Of a stretch of DNA of 64,000 nucleotides, positions 49,414-61,485 are shown piece after piece. The DNA comes from Cryptomeria japonica. Lineage: Eukaryota > Streptophyta > Pinopsida > Cupressales > Cupressaceae. Location of the stretch: the NCBI RefSeq assembly GCF_030272615.1, contig NC_081409.1:619780255-619844254 (forward strand), read 5' to 3'. The translations under genes and the position numbers were made by a program. Each line of letters opens with the position of its first letter. Position 1 is the first letter of the stretch. The notes under the pieces were generated by a model that saw only the letters and a program-made list of their open reading frames with translations, was not told the DNA's origin and ran no database searches.

Positions 49414-50907
49414 GTCGAATTCTTGAATTCTATTAATCCATCTACACCTTTTCCCTGTAATGTCAGACTAGGACAAAATATCCTTAACTGCAGCATGTGG
49501 GACATAAGCAATGATATTTGCATTCACCAGATATGGCCTAAAAGCCTTGACAACTTTAACTAGAGCATAAGCTTGTTTCTCCATGGTCTCATATTTTAGT
49601 TCTACTGCTTGCAAAGACTTGCTATAAAAAGCTATGGGATGTTCATATCCCTCATTATCCTTTTGTAATAACACTGCAGCTACTGTATGATATGAAGCAA
49701 AGGAAAATAGAGAAAAGGGCTTACTATAATCAGGAGATTTTAACAGTGGTGCTTCCTGAATTGCCTTCTTAATTTTAGCAAAAGCCTTTGAGGCTTCTTG
49801 ATCCCAACAAAATTTGGTATCCTTCTTGAGCAACTTGACAATAGGCTTCACTATCTCTACAAATTTTGCAATGAATCTCCTAACAAAATTCACTTTGCCT
49901 AGAAAAGATTGAATACCTTTTACATTCTTAGGTTCAGACACCTTATTTATTGCTTCAATTCTTTCAGGGTCTATCCTTACCCCTTCTTTGGAAACAATGT
50001 GTCCCAATAGTTTTCCTTCAGTGACTCCAAAATGACATTTTTTGGGATTTAGTGATACACCAAATTCCAAGGCTTTACTGAACACCTTTTTGAAATGTCC
50101 ACAATGATCTTCAGCCCTTTTGGAGAAATAGGTTAGATCATCTTGATAGACCACCATGATGATATTAATGAATTCTTTGAAAGCTACATCCATGGCTCTC
50201 TGAAATGTGGCTCCAGCATTCTTCAATCCGAATGGTATTCTCACATAGACATATGTTCCCCATGGAGTAGTGAAGGCAATTTTAAACTATTCAGATTCCT
50301 TCACTAACACTTGATTGTACCTTGAAAAACCATCCATCATGGATAAAATTTCACATCCTATCACTCTTTGTAGCATGGCTCCCATATTTGGGGAAGAGTA
50401 GTTATCTTTCAAAGAAGCAACATGTAGATTCCTAAAATCCACACACAATCTAATGTCCCCATTCTTCTTTCTTACTGGGACTAGATTGGAGACCCAAGAA
50501 GAATGTCTTATAGGTTTTATAATCCCCACTTCTCTTAATTTAGTCAACTCTTGTTGCATCTTAGTTTCTAACAGGGGATTAATGGGTCTCTATTTCTGTC
50601 TGAAAGGCTTAGCATCTAGAAGTAGCGAAACTTCATGCTGAAAAAGATCTTGTCTATACACCTTTAGGTCTTCATAAGACCAAGCAAAAACATGTTTATA
50701 TTTCTTCAGTAAATTAATAAGGTTAGTCCTGACATGAGGGGGTAATTTCTTCCCAATGTATACTAACTTAGGGGATGATTCAGTTCCTAGGTTTACCTCC
50801 TCTATCTCTTCCAACTTGGTGGTAGACTGCTGATATAAGTGACTATCATTATAACTGAACATGCTTTCCATCTCTACCTGCCCTTTAGGTATTTCATTGG
50901 TTTCCAA
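49414..50907 (-). pseudogene. RT and RNase H of the giant element
   Basis: In one frame with TAG at 50590, 50287 and 49468. RT motifs: YKHVFAWSYEDL, WVSNLVPVRKKNGDIRLCVD, SMMDGFSRYNQV, RIPFGLKNAGATFQRAM, catalytic VVYQDDLTYFS (YQDD, an unusual second residue; Val, Met, Ile or Leu are usual) and LNPKKCHFGV. The RT-linked RNase H follows: CWDQEASKAF, FSLFSFASYHTVAAVLL, IAFYSKSLQAVELKYETMEKQAYAL. In the RNase H the expected Asp of the first motif appears as FSFAS, so this domain may be degenerate, as reported for Gypsy elements that rely on a second RNase H. Confidence 0.85.
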
Positions 50908-51510
50908 CTAGACTAAATCATTTCCAAACATTGTTTCCCTATTGTCAACTACCTCCACCAGTGCATTGCAATCAATCTTTTGTCCATCATAATCATCAAC
51001 ACATTGGATGAACCTAAGAATGTCTTCATCATTAGCAAAAACTTTCAAACTGTACACATTATCAGGGATAGAAGGCCTAGATTTTATTTCCACAGTGGAA
51101 ATATCAGTTAATGTTGCATCATCATTCTTCAAGGCAACATTAGCTAGGAAATTTGCCATGATGTTCTTTGATCTCTCTATCCAATTGATAGAAAATGCAC
51201 TAAAATGCTCAATAACATCCCAAACTACATGTTTATATCTCTTTAGCGTATCATTCTTGGATGCATATCTGGATCTTACCTAAGATACAACCAATTCTGA
51301 ATCCCCTAACACTGTCAACAGCTGGATTTCATGCTTCTTTGCAACTTTAAGCCCCAGCAATAGAGCTTCATATTTTGCAGTATTATTTGTGCATTGGAAA
51401 GCCAATAAAAATGAATACTTAAAAGTTATACCTGATGGGGATACAAAAAGAACCCCAGCTCCTGATCCTTCTTTCGAGCAAGCTCCATCAAAATACATCT
51501 GCCATAACCC
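50908..51510 (-). pseudogene. archaeal-type RNase H placed between protease and RT
   Basis: Residues from about 222 of the 51280-52173 segment: LWQMYFDGACSKEGSGAG (Asp), NNTAKYEALLLGL (Glu), TVLGDSELVVS (Asp), then a TAG at 51280 and the continuation YKHVVWDVIEH, INWIERSKNIMANFLANVAL to about 51110. This matches the second RNase H of Tat-type elements, including the copy at 17506-18347 in this window, but that one lies after RT-RNase H. A linker to 50908 ends in a TAG. Confidence 0.85.
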
Positions 51511-52593
51511 ATACTGTTGTGCTTCTAATTCGACCACAATGGGGTCAATATTCTTCAATTGGGGTAAAATAGGTTGAAGTCTAAAGTTATCAAGATCTAC
51601 ATCAATCATACAATTGAGCATATTAGGGTCTACATTTTCTATTACCCTAGGAGCATGTGGCTCTCTGTACAATTTGACCTGATTTCCATTGATTGGAATG
51701 GTGGCATAGGATAAGTCCAGTTGAACATTCCCTCCTACTGTTGCTGCCCACTGCCTGGAAAGTAACATACCATAATGGGGCTTGGTATCAGTAACAATAA
51801 CATCCATTTTATAAGTTGCCTCAGGGAATGCTGCTATTTTTACCTCAACATCTTTCATTGTACCTATCATAGGTACTTCCCTATTATCCATAGCATAGCA
51901 TTTTCCATATATAGTAGTTACTGACAGTCCTAATTCTTTCATAACACCATAGGGCATTACATTAGTAGCAGCTCCTGAATCTATCATGTAGTTTTTAATC
52001 AACCAGTTGTTTACTAACAAAGTAACATAGAAAGGGTCTACCTGTGAAGGCTCTTGACTGATAGTGGTTCCAACATAAACCTCTGGGGTTTGTAACTCTT
52101 GATCCTTTCCAATCCTAGCTGAACCGGTGGGTAAGACCGTGTCACTGTTAGATATACTAGAAAATAAAGACAAGGTTGCATCCCTATGTTATTTAATCTT
52201 CAGTAATTCTACTAATGGGACAGTGACCTTCATTTGAGTAAGAGCTTGAGCCATGTCAAATGTAGAACTATTACTTGTTTCAGTACTAGCTCTACATCTT
52301 TCTGTCTTGAGCTAACTTGCCTTTTTCACTATGGCAGCTCCTTGTATGTCACCAGTATCTCTACTCTTTGGTACATTTTTGACCTGTTCCTTCTTTTCTT
52401 GACCAATCTTAGGAATAGTAGTAGCACTACCTATTGCCCCCTTTTGGGTGATCTCTTTTATGAACATGGAACCAAGTTCACCCTGATCAGTGCCCTTCTT
52501 GGTGCTTCTCAAGTTATAGTTGTGTTTTGCTTTGGCAATAGCGGCTTTAGTGAGATTTTTGACTTCTTCCTCACTAGGCCTCTTCATCCTCAA
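51511..52593 (-). pseudogene. protease of the giant element
   Basis: The pepsin-like retroviral-type aspartic protease is recognised by KNYMIDSGAATNVMP (catalytic Asp, residue 65 of the 51280-52173 frame), a GLSVTTIYGKCYAMDN flap region and a hydrophobic MDVIVTDT...YGMLLSRQW segment. Upstream the same frame extends to 52593 with stops at TAG (about 52312) and TAA, covering a gag-protease linker rich in Lys, Gln and Ser. It would cleave the Gag-Pol polyprotein. Confidence 0.8.
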
Positions 52594-54873
52594 TTGTTAC
52601 CACATTCAATGTAGGATGCCAATCTAAGGTTAGTTGTCCTTGAACAAACCTTTCATTATCTAGCACATCATTGTATTCACTTTGCACGGACTCCTCATCA
52701 CTTTTTATGATGGTTTCAAACATATTGATGTCAAGCTTAGCTTTTTGTCTCATAGATTCTTCAAGAGCCCGAGCCACTGCACACTGATGAGGAGAATGTG
52801 GTCCATCACAAGCAATACATCATGGAGTATTTTCTATATTATGGACAGTTTTTCCTTTCAAGGGATTTGGAGTGTCTTGATTTGGGCGATTTTGGGCTTT
52901 TCATTTTGGGGTTTGCCATCTTTCCATTTGGTATTATATGGCATATCATGCAATCTAGGGGGTCTATCTTGCCAGTTATAATGAGGTTTGTCATTTTTGT
53001 TTACCTTGGCAGTCAGATCCTTCATTGCAATAACCAATTTCTCTATCTTATCATCCTCCTTAGCAACTTTATTTGGTTGCTGTTTTGTTTCCTGCCATAA
53101 TCTACCATCTGTTCTTCTTCCCAACTTCCCGAATGCTTTTCTATTACTTTCTACATTAATGGCAATTCTAAAAGCATCTCTCAAGTTATGTGGATTCTTA
53201 TCTCTTAGGATATAGGCCATCTTAGAGTCAAATGCATTGTAGTAGGTATTTAAACACATGTTATCATCTAATTTCATCACTTGATACAGTCTATGCATAG
53301 CCTTTTGGAATCTAGCATTGAAGTCAGTGACCATTTCATTATCAGACTTTTTGATATTATTGAATTCATTAAGAATGAAGCTCACATTAGTCTTGTCACC
53401 ATACTGCCTTGGAAACAATTTTTAAAATCCTCCCATGACCCTATACTATTTACTGGAAGACCTTTGAGCTAATCTCTTGCATCATCAACCAGGGACTGAA
53501 CAAATAGTTTCATAGTAACATCTTCATCCACTATCTCATAATCATTTATTAGGTCCCCAAAAGATTTCAGATGTTCCTCAGCACTAATTGCATTGTTCCC
53601 AACAAATTTATGGAGTCTGTCTCTTAACTCAATAGGAACATGATTGGGATATCTTGGGATCCCATCAAAGAACAATTGTCTATATTGTTCTAAATTGATT
53701 GGTCTCCTTTGAAAAGGGGTAATAGCATTATTATTTCCCATGTTCATTCTAATTTTTGGAATTGGAGACTGAGATATTTGGGTGTGATGACTATTCACAG
53801 GGATTTGACTCACTGATGCTACATTAGCAGGCACTGCAGGTTGAATTTTAACAAGAGGAAAGGAAATTTGTTGAGGATCGGGCTTATTCAGATCTTCTGA
53901 TGAAAATGTGATAGGGGGAGCCTTTAAGTAACTAATTTTTCTTTTGGGGAGCCTTTAAGTAACTAATTTTTCTTTTTACTTCCTAATTTGTTGCTTCCAA
54001 TTTAGCTTTCTCTAGCTCCATTTGGAGATCCTCCATTTTTTTCCTCATTCTTTCCATTTCTTCCTCATGTGCTGACAACCTATGAGAAATCTCCTCTGCA
54101 GTTTTAGATTCAATTCCATCATCTACCCATTTCTATTTTCCTTTATTCACATTAGTCCTAGGAAGCTGAGAATCACTAAGTACTTCCTTGTTTGGTTGGA
54201 CTGCTAACCTATATGCTGGCTTGGCTTTGGGGATTAGGATTTCTCTAATCACAAGGCCTTCCTCATCACTTTTTCCCTTCTTTTTTGCTAGTACCTCAAG
54301 ATCAACTATCTCTCTAAGAAGCCTATCTCTTTCCTTTAATTTAGCTTTAACCTACTTCTCCTTATTTGCTTCCTTTTGGGATCTTAGGGAAATTAAATGG
54401 TGAACTCTCCTATTCAAGTCTTCAATCTCTTGGGACATTTTATCTTCATCAGGGAAATTTTCCTCAGAATCTGATATATAGACTTGGTCTATGTCAATCA
54501 AACTAATGTTTCCATCTATTGTTCTAGGCATAGAGTATCTAATTGCATTTGAACTGGTCCTATCTCTTGGAGAAACACTAACATGGGATAGACCTTGATT
54601 TAAAACATGTGCATTATCAATATTTCCAAACAATCCTGAATGGAAACCTAATATATCATGTTCTAAATCTCTGGAAGAAGAAATAGACTTTGCATAAATA
54701 GGTCGATCAGGCATCTTACCAGTATTATTGTTCTTTTGTACCCAAGTAGCATTTGATGGCTCATGTAGCACATATCTCTTCTAACCTCTCCATGACTGCT
54801 CTAGCAAACCTTCTTGCAAAGTTTCACAAGGATGCTTCTTCATGAATGACGTGGTGTTTTTTCCTCCTTGCAT
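52574..54873 (-). pseudogene. gag of the giant element
   Basis: ATG at 54873 (MQGGKNTTSF), then a TAG and an acidic N-terminal region to 54352. The retrotransposon-gag domain lies at 52858-53834: RYPNHVPIELRDRL, EEHLKSFGDLINDYE, MKLFVQSLVDDARD, WEDF.KLFPRQYGD, FNARFQKAMHRLY. A knuckle CIACDGPHSPHQC (CX2CX3HX4C, shorter than usual by one residue) lies near 52770-52810. Frameshifts separate 54352, 53834, 53418 and 52777 segments. One is explained by a 31-bp tandem duplication at 53915-53976. Gag forms the virus-like particle and packages RNA. Confidence 0.8.
53915..53976. repeat. 31-bp tandem duplication in gag
   Basis: GGGGAGCCTTTAAGTAACTA plus its TTTTTCTTTT tail is repeated in tandem at 53915 and 53946. 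The 31-bp length is not a multiple of three and shifts the gag frame. Confidence 0.9.
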
Positions 54874-55063
54874 TACGCTTGTTTTCTTTTGAAATGATTT
54901 ATAATTCACAACGACTAGTTCCAATATAAAAAAGTTGCCACCCATAAGAATATGGGAATTATGAGAACAAGCTTTTTAGAATAATACGCAAGAATTCCAC
55001 AAACACAATGGTTTTCCTTACAAACTTAAGCACAAATCTGTGTCTGGATCCTTAATGTGACCC

Positions 55064-55081
55064 TCCCTAGCAGAGTCGCCA
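55064..55081 (-). other. primer binding site of the giant element
   Basis: On the minus strand, 4 nt after the LTR end (CA), reads TGGCGACTCTGCTAGGGA. This resembles the PBS I recall for Ogre-type elements (tRNA-Arg). The tRNA assignment is from memory; position and TGG start are seen. Confidence 0.7.
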
Positions 55082-56025
55082 CTTTTGTTGTCTTCAAAAT
55101 TTGATTCACCTCAATATCCTTATAATAAAATGATTAAACTCTGTGCAGAAGAGATATTAAAGGGAAGGAAACTCTTAGGACAACATATTACAAGGTTTGA
55201 TTTAAAATTCTACACTTTGGACTTACTTAGAGTCCAGGGGGGTATACCTTTGTGAACTAAATTCACACTTTCAAAAGATAAATCCATAGCAAACCAGTCC
55301 AGAAAACCAGTGGATCTAATCACCTTGAAACCAACTGAAACAAAGGAAAGAAAATTATACTCCTATTCAATATTTTGATCTACAAAACATGCAGTAGACA
55401 ACCTTGATCTATACCAGTGCCTTATCCAAGGTCACAGAGTCATCTAAATTCAAACAATACTCCCTAAACAGAATATCTTTACACATCCCATTGGCTCAGC
55501 TTCTGTTAATCCTTATATATGCCTGACATACTTGAGAATTTATGCACACCAAATCAAACTATGCTCATCAAGATTCAAAATATCCTACAAAGAATTTATT
55601 GGTAGAGGCAATCCCTGCATATTTAATTTCCCTCCTAAAGAGAAAATCTAGTGAACACATCTACTGAAAATTGCCTTACAATCCCCATTCAAACAAAATA
55701 ACCCTGGATTATTCAGAATGAAACAGTAAATAATTGCAAACACATTTGAAGACGACACAAAGTTTTTACTCAAAATCGATGGTCTGTATATTGATATTAT
55801 ATTCAAGAAAGTATTACAAAAACTTTTGAATATTCTCCATTAAACTTAGAAAAGCTCAGATAAATTTTCTACAGCGTTTTCTTACAATTCTTTGTGATCC
55901 TTTTTCCACCAATCCTGGTATCCATTTATAACAATATGGATGCACATAGCTTTGCACTTTCCTAGGAGAATTTGTTACAATTATTGCTTCTCAAGAAGAA
56001 GTTACAAAACCTTTTGCAAAAATGG

Positions 56026-59000
56026 TTACAAGTCCTTTTTGACCTCTGCAGCTTCTTCAACTTGTTGTTCAGTTGCAACCTCTTCTAACTGTTCAGGAGC
56101 GCCCTCTAACTGCTCTGCATCTTGGATGGTATATTTTGTTGTCCATTCATTATACACATCATTAGTTGGCCACGTGAAATTAATCACTTTTGTCTTAGCC
56201 TTGGTCAACCTTTTCCAAGAATTTCTCATCTTGTTGGCTTTTGAATTGAGAAAACCATAATGAGACTTGATTTTCTCTATCTCATGAATTGTTACAACAA
56301 ATAAGGAAGCATCATCTAGATCAACAATTCCTTTAATTATGGCTGACAGTTTGACCTCTAATTCCTTGAGCCAAACTTGTTTGTCCTTCAGTTGATCTAG
56401 GCTAGCAAAAACTCCTGGGAGCAACTCAAAAACCTGATCAGCATACTCCTTTTTGTACAAGTTAATTTTCCTATTAGCATTGTCCACCCCTTCTGCTAAT
56501 TTTACTAGGTCTTTGGTGGTGTCACAAGTGGATTTGATGATAGGATCGGCCCCTGCTTCATCACAAGATGCACAAATAAACTCCAAGTCCTGCTCTCTGG
56601 GCTTCCATTTATCCAAAATAGGTGTCAAAATAGCCTTATCTTCATTGAGCTCATTCCTCATATCCAAATTCTTACTTATGTTATTATATAGAAATGAGGC
56701 ACTCATTGTATCTACAAAACTTGAAATAGTAGCCCTTACTCTATGCTCATATTTCTTGGCATACAGGGCCTGAGCCTGTTTCAAATTCTCCTACTCTTGA
56801 GGAGTAATCTCAATCATCTGGGTGTTGGAGGGTGCTGGAGATTGTGGGAAATCAATGATGGGACTACTAGGTGGAGGTCTTGTAGGAGAAGAGGAGATCA
56901 TTAGTGTTGAAGACTCACCTTGATGGTACTGTCCTGTCAACTGGCTTTGCAACTTAGCAATGATGCTATCTCTACCTCTTACCTCTTCCTTAACACTATT
57001 ACAGGCCTTCAAAATTGTCTCCAACTTGACTTGGAGGTCTTCTTTCTCCTTGGCCTCCTTTTCTGCTACTGTAACACTAAACTTTGCAGTCTCTAGCACA
57101 GTGCTAGCAGCTTCTACAACCCCTATGTTCAACACTCTCTTTACTATCATTCCACCAAGGTAGCTTGACCCCAAGGTATATTTACTTCTCTTACTCTCAT
57201 CTCTCTTGAGAGACCACATGATGAGTGTAGCATTATCCTTGCTGAAAGTGATTCCCTCCATGGGCTTAGTTTCTTTCCTTACTGCCTCCAGAACCAGGGC
57301 ATCTACTATATCCCACTCAGCGAGAATAAGCACTCCAGCTTGTGCCACCATATCTCTCCCTTGCTCAGGAGTGATGGTCTTTAATTCTTCCATCATTTCC
57401 TATTTTATTTATTCCTCTACCAAAGCTGCATCTTTTTTAGGCTGCTCACCTTTTCTCTTCTCGCATCTTGCATTGTATTTATCTATATTTTGTTTCCATA
57501 CAAAATGCATAAATGCTCCTGAGGTAAGAAAATTGTTGTTAGCCAAGAAGTCATCACTGGCTTTCTTTGTCTCAGGATCCAACTCCTGGCCTTTAATTTC
57601 AATGGTATTAATGTTCATTTCAGTAGCAAGGGGTTCTTCTGGCATACCCTCCTCTACTTCATCATATGTATAGGCAATTTCTCCTAGACTGCCTAACTGC
57701 AAAAGTTGCTCAACTGCTGCTTGCTCATCTCCTATGTGGATAGGGGATTGGGATGGAGAGTACAAAGGTGTATCAGATGGTATTTCTTCCCTACTTTCTC
57801 CTTCTTAGGGCTCTCTTAGATGTCAATGACATCTTGTATCTTCCCCTTTCCTTTGGAGGTAGAGGGCTCCCCTGTTGTGGGCATCAGCACACTATAGCTA
57901 GATTTCTTGTGCAGTGTGTAATCACTAGGAGGGATTGCTTTGGTGGAGGCAGACCTACTTAGAATCATTCTTGCTTTTTCAAGGTTGCTTTTAATCACAG
58001 CTTCCCTTTTCTCCTTCAGGGTCTGCATCAAATCCTCAAAGCAAACAATTAAAAGCTTTATTTTCTCCTCAATAGGGAAAAAGCTAGACAATGGGTCATA
58101 GCTGGCATCAAACTGATGCACAAAGTCTAAGGCTTTCTTATAAGCCACCCATTTTTCTTTCCTCAGTTCCTGCTCATCCAAATCAAACTCATTTCTAATG
58201 AGGTCCTCAAGAAACTGAACTTGATGGAGTCTACCTCTGCACACAGCTCTCTTTCTAAACATGCCATTGAAGATGTCTTCTGGATTAGCACAAATGGATA
58301 CTGCAGTTGACAAATGATAAGGCTTGAGAAAGTCTTCAAAACAATTCTAACCTCCCTTGGTTATTATAAATTAATGGGCTATGGTAACAGTAGGGAAAAT
58401 AGTCCCTTTACCCCTGCCTGTCAGCTCTCCCTCTTGTACACTTCCAATTTGTCTGAGGACTTCTACAATTCCCACTTTGAGAGGGACCTGATAGGGCAAC
58501 AAAAATGGAGTGCCTTTAAAACCAAAAACTCTGAAAACTGTTGAGACTGGGTATAGATAAATGTCACCCCAATTATGAACAATCTTTATATTCTCTGCAA
58601 GTTCTTTTGGTCTAATAAATTCCAAAAGAACCTTGGGGATTCTTGGGTTTTTGAGCAGAGGAGAGTCCTAATCTTGGATGCAAAATATTTATCAAATTTT
58701 AAGAAACTGGCATCCTCTCTGTCCCATGACAACACAGTACTCCATAGTTGCACTGGCATCTTTTCTCCTTCCTTCTCTTTGATGAGGTTCAATCCACTAG
58801 CAAAGTAATCACCACCTTTGAACAAAAATAGATGCAAAAGGAGTGAATACCATCCAAAAGGTCTATCCACCTTCACATTTTTTATTCCTATTAGCCCTCC
58901 ATGGATAGCATCAGCAATGAAAGAAGCATAATCAAATGTTACTGCAAGGGAAGGATTCAAAATCTAAGCAATCATTAGCAAGTAGTGATTGGGCATATTT

Positions 59001-59665
59001 GTCTCAGCATCTTCTCCCAAAATCTAGCAGAGTGCCGAATACATTCCCTTAGCCTTGAGGGTGAATAGATTCAATGAGAAGGGTACTTCTGTGTTGGGTC
59101 CTACAACTGTCAACCCACCTATCTTCACAAAAAATTCCTTAAGAGGCCCATTTCTAAGATGATTCCTCTATGCACCATATACTTGAGCTAATGATTTGAA
59201 GTTTATGGGTTCTAGATAATTTGTAAACTCATTGAGCCCAAAAGCACTTCTCAACTCTTCATTATTAATTTCAATAAGGGCTTTTCAATTTATGTCCCTA
59301 AAGCTTCTTGTAACTAGATCATAATTATGTGCAATTTGAGTCAATAGATCCATGTCCATCAATACCCCTAGAACTACCAACTTCCCTACATCTAATTCCA
59401 AGATGCTATTTTGTGGGGCCGGAGAATTCCTCATTCCAAATCCAACCTTGAATAACCCCAACCCAGACAATCCGACCTGTGGATCTCTCAACCAGTTTCC
59501 CTTATCATATAGCCCTTCTCCTATCTTCAAACGAGGAGCTCTAGGCACTAATTCTTTTACTTTTGATGCCTGGTTAGTTGACAACATCAACTACTCAAGA
59601 AAATCATCACAAATGGCCCTCTCCTGATAATTAAACTTCCCAAAAAACTCTCTCTTAGGTGCCAT
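56026..59665 (-). pseudogene. ORF inside the right LTR, about 1,200 codons
   Basis: Second copy of the LTR ORF, from ATG 59665 to TAA 56026. It is open where the left copy is shifted near 44034, but has its own one-base losses near 57789 (TTCTTCCC versus TTCTTTTCC) and near 58650 (TTTTT versus TTTTTT). It also has extra stops, including a TAG at 57817, a TAA at 57409 and a TAG at about 59592. Six stops are at the same place as in the left copy: TGA 59285, TAG 59168, TAG 59024, TAG 58964, TAA 58370 and the TAG near 57396. The C-terminal 250 codons (56026-56784) are uninterrupted here. Domain comments are as for the left copy. Confidence 0.7.
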
Positions 59666-60169
59666 TTTGAAAATACAAGCAATCAAAATACTAATCCCAA
59701 ATGGTTCAGTGACAAATTAAGACCTTAATTAAAACACCACAAAGAAATTACCACAGAGGAGTACAAGAAAACCTGATTTTAGCTCGAAGGAATCTTCTTT
59801 GCAACTGAATTGACTTGCTCTATATCTAAAGACAAAAGCTTTGTATCTCCTTTTCTACAACAATTCTTTTGAATGATACCCTTACTCAATCGACAGGAGA
59901 TCATATATGGTACCCAAGGTCTTAACTGCGACAATGATTCCGCATGCTTAGGCCGTCCCTTTAGAATTAAATTCATGACAGAATTCCTATTTTTCGCTCC
60001 AACGAGCCACAACATTCCTACAATTCTTTCCTTTCGCACTTTTGTTGTTTCACAAAGCATAACCTTTAGGTAATTTCGTTAAACGAAATCATGCCAACCG
60101 TTCGGTCAAAAGAGACTTGATCAGCCTTTATACTGGCTTAACAATCTTGCCTTCACATTGGGCCCCACC

Positions 60170-61485
60170 TCCTTTTCTCCATTTCACAGACTTTATCTTT
60201 CGAGCACTTCTCCTTCGCGAAACCGATCCAGACGTTAGATGGAATCTTAACTGCTCGGCATTTAACTCTCACCGGGATCACCGACATCTTTATTAACCGT
60301 GCCTTTACCTTGATTGCTAGCATTTTTTTGCTATTTCGTGGAGCTTAAACATCTGTCAACTTCAAGCTATGAAACAATGTGAAGTGTTGGATTAATTCAG
60401 AGATGACCATCCTTTAAGGGAAACCTTTTATGCCTGCTTTTCCTATGCCACCTTTTTATTGGTTAATGACTACTACATGGCGCTCAACCATTGGTTTTAG
60501 AAAACTGTTCAAGCCTAGTTCAATGTTCACCATGTGTCTCTCCCTTTTACCGCTGGTTACACCTTGGTGAGCCCTCAGCTTCTTTTCAAACCACGTGTCC
60601 ACAGACACGTCACTGTCTAGCTTGACACCTGGACAAACCCTTTTTACTTTCGCTATTCGGCGAAGCATATCCTTCAAGCATCTCGCAACCGTGAAATAGC
60701 GCTGGCCATTGGATCAAAAAAAAGTTGAACCTCCTTTATCCTCATGTTTTATCTGCCTTCGGGGATGAAATGCCTTTTTTTCCATTTCACAGGGCATAAA
60801 GCATGAGCATCTTACCCTTGCGAATTCACGCGGGCTGTTAGATTATTTTCTATTTGCTCGATGCTTAACCATCTGAACTAACTTTGGCGAATGTGGGCCT
60901 TCCAACTCAACCTCAAACACCTAGCATCTAGTCATTTTCAGAGCTAACATGTCAGTTTTTCATTTGCTGAGAGAAACACTGGGTTCCACCTCACTTTCGC
61001 CACCTTTTTTTTCCAGGTCACCTCTTATCCCACAACATGACTCACTTTTAGGACCCACCTTCTTTTAACCCTTGGACTTGCTTTGCTAACTATTGTGGCC
61101 TCTGCCACGTGCAACCATCTCACTCACTCTCTACACCAGCTTGACTATCTACTTGGAGTGCCATGTCATTTTGCCACTTTGCGAAAGATAACTATTGAGC
61201 ATTTTCATCCTGCAAAATAGCATGAACCGTCCGATCAAATGGGACTTGATCACCCTTTAGTCACTTAGAAAATCCTTGCATGCAGGGTCCCACCAAACGC
61301 TTTCGCCATTTTGTGAAAGGTATTTTGCTTGCAAGTTCAAGCTGTGAAATAACTCTAGCTGTTGGATCTTGGACAAGATGAGACCTATTTAAACCAGGCC
61401 AAAATTTTCATTTAGAACACATTTCCTTTTCACTATTTCGTGGGTCTTAAACCACGCGCAACTTCGCCTAATGAAATAGCGAAAC
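60170..61485. promoter_or_regulatory. cluster of TTTCGC(C/T)ATTTCG motifs, right LTR
   Basis: Counterpart of 46230-47545, with copies at about 60173, 60215, 60326, 60648, 60690, 60775, 61180, 61210, 61300, 61345 and 61430-61480. Examples better preserved here: CTTCGCGAAACC, CGTGAAATAGCGCTGG, TTTGCGAAAG, CTTTCGCCATTTTGTG. Comparing both copies recovers a CpG-rich ancestral motif. Confidence 0.5.
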
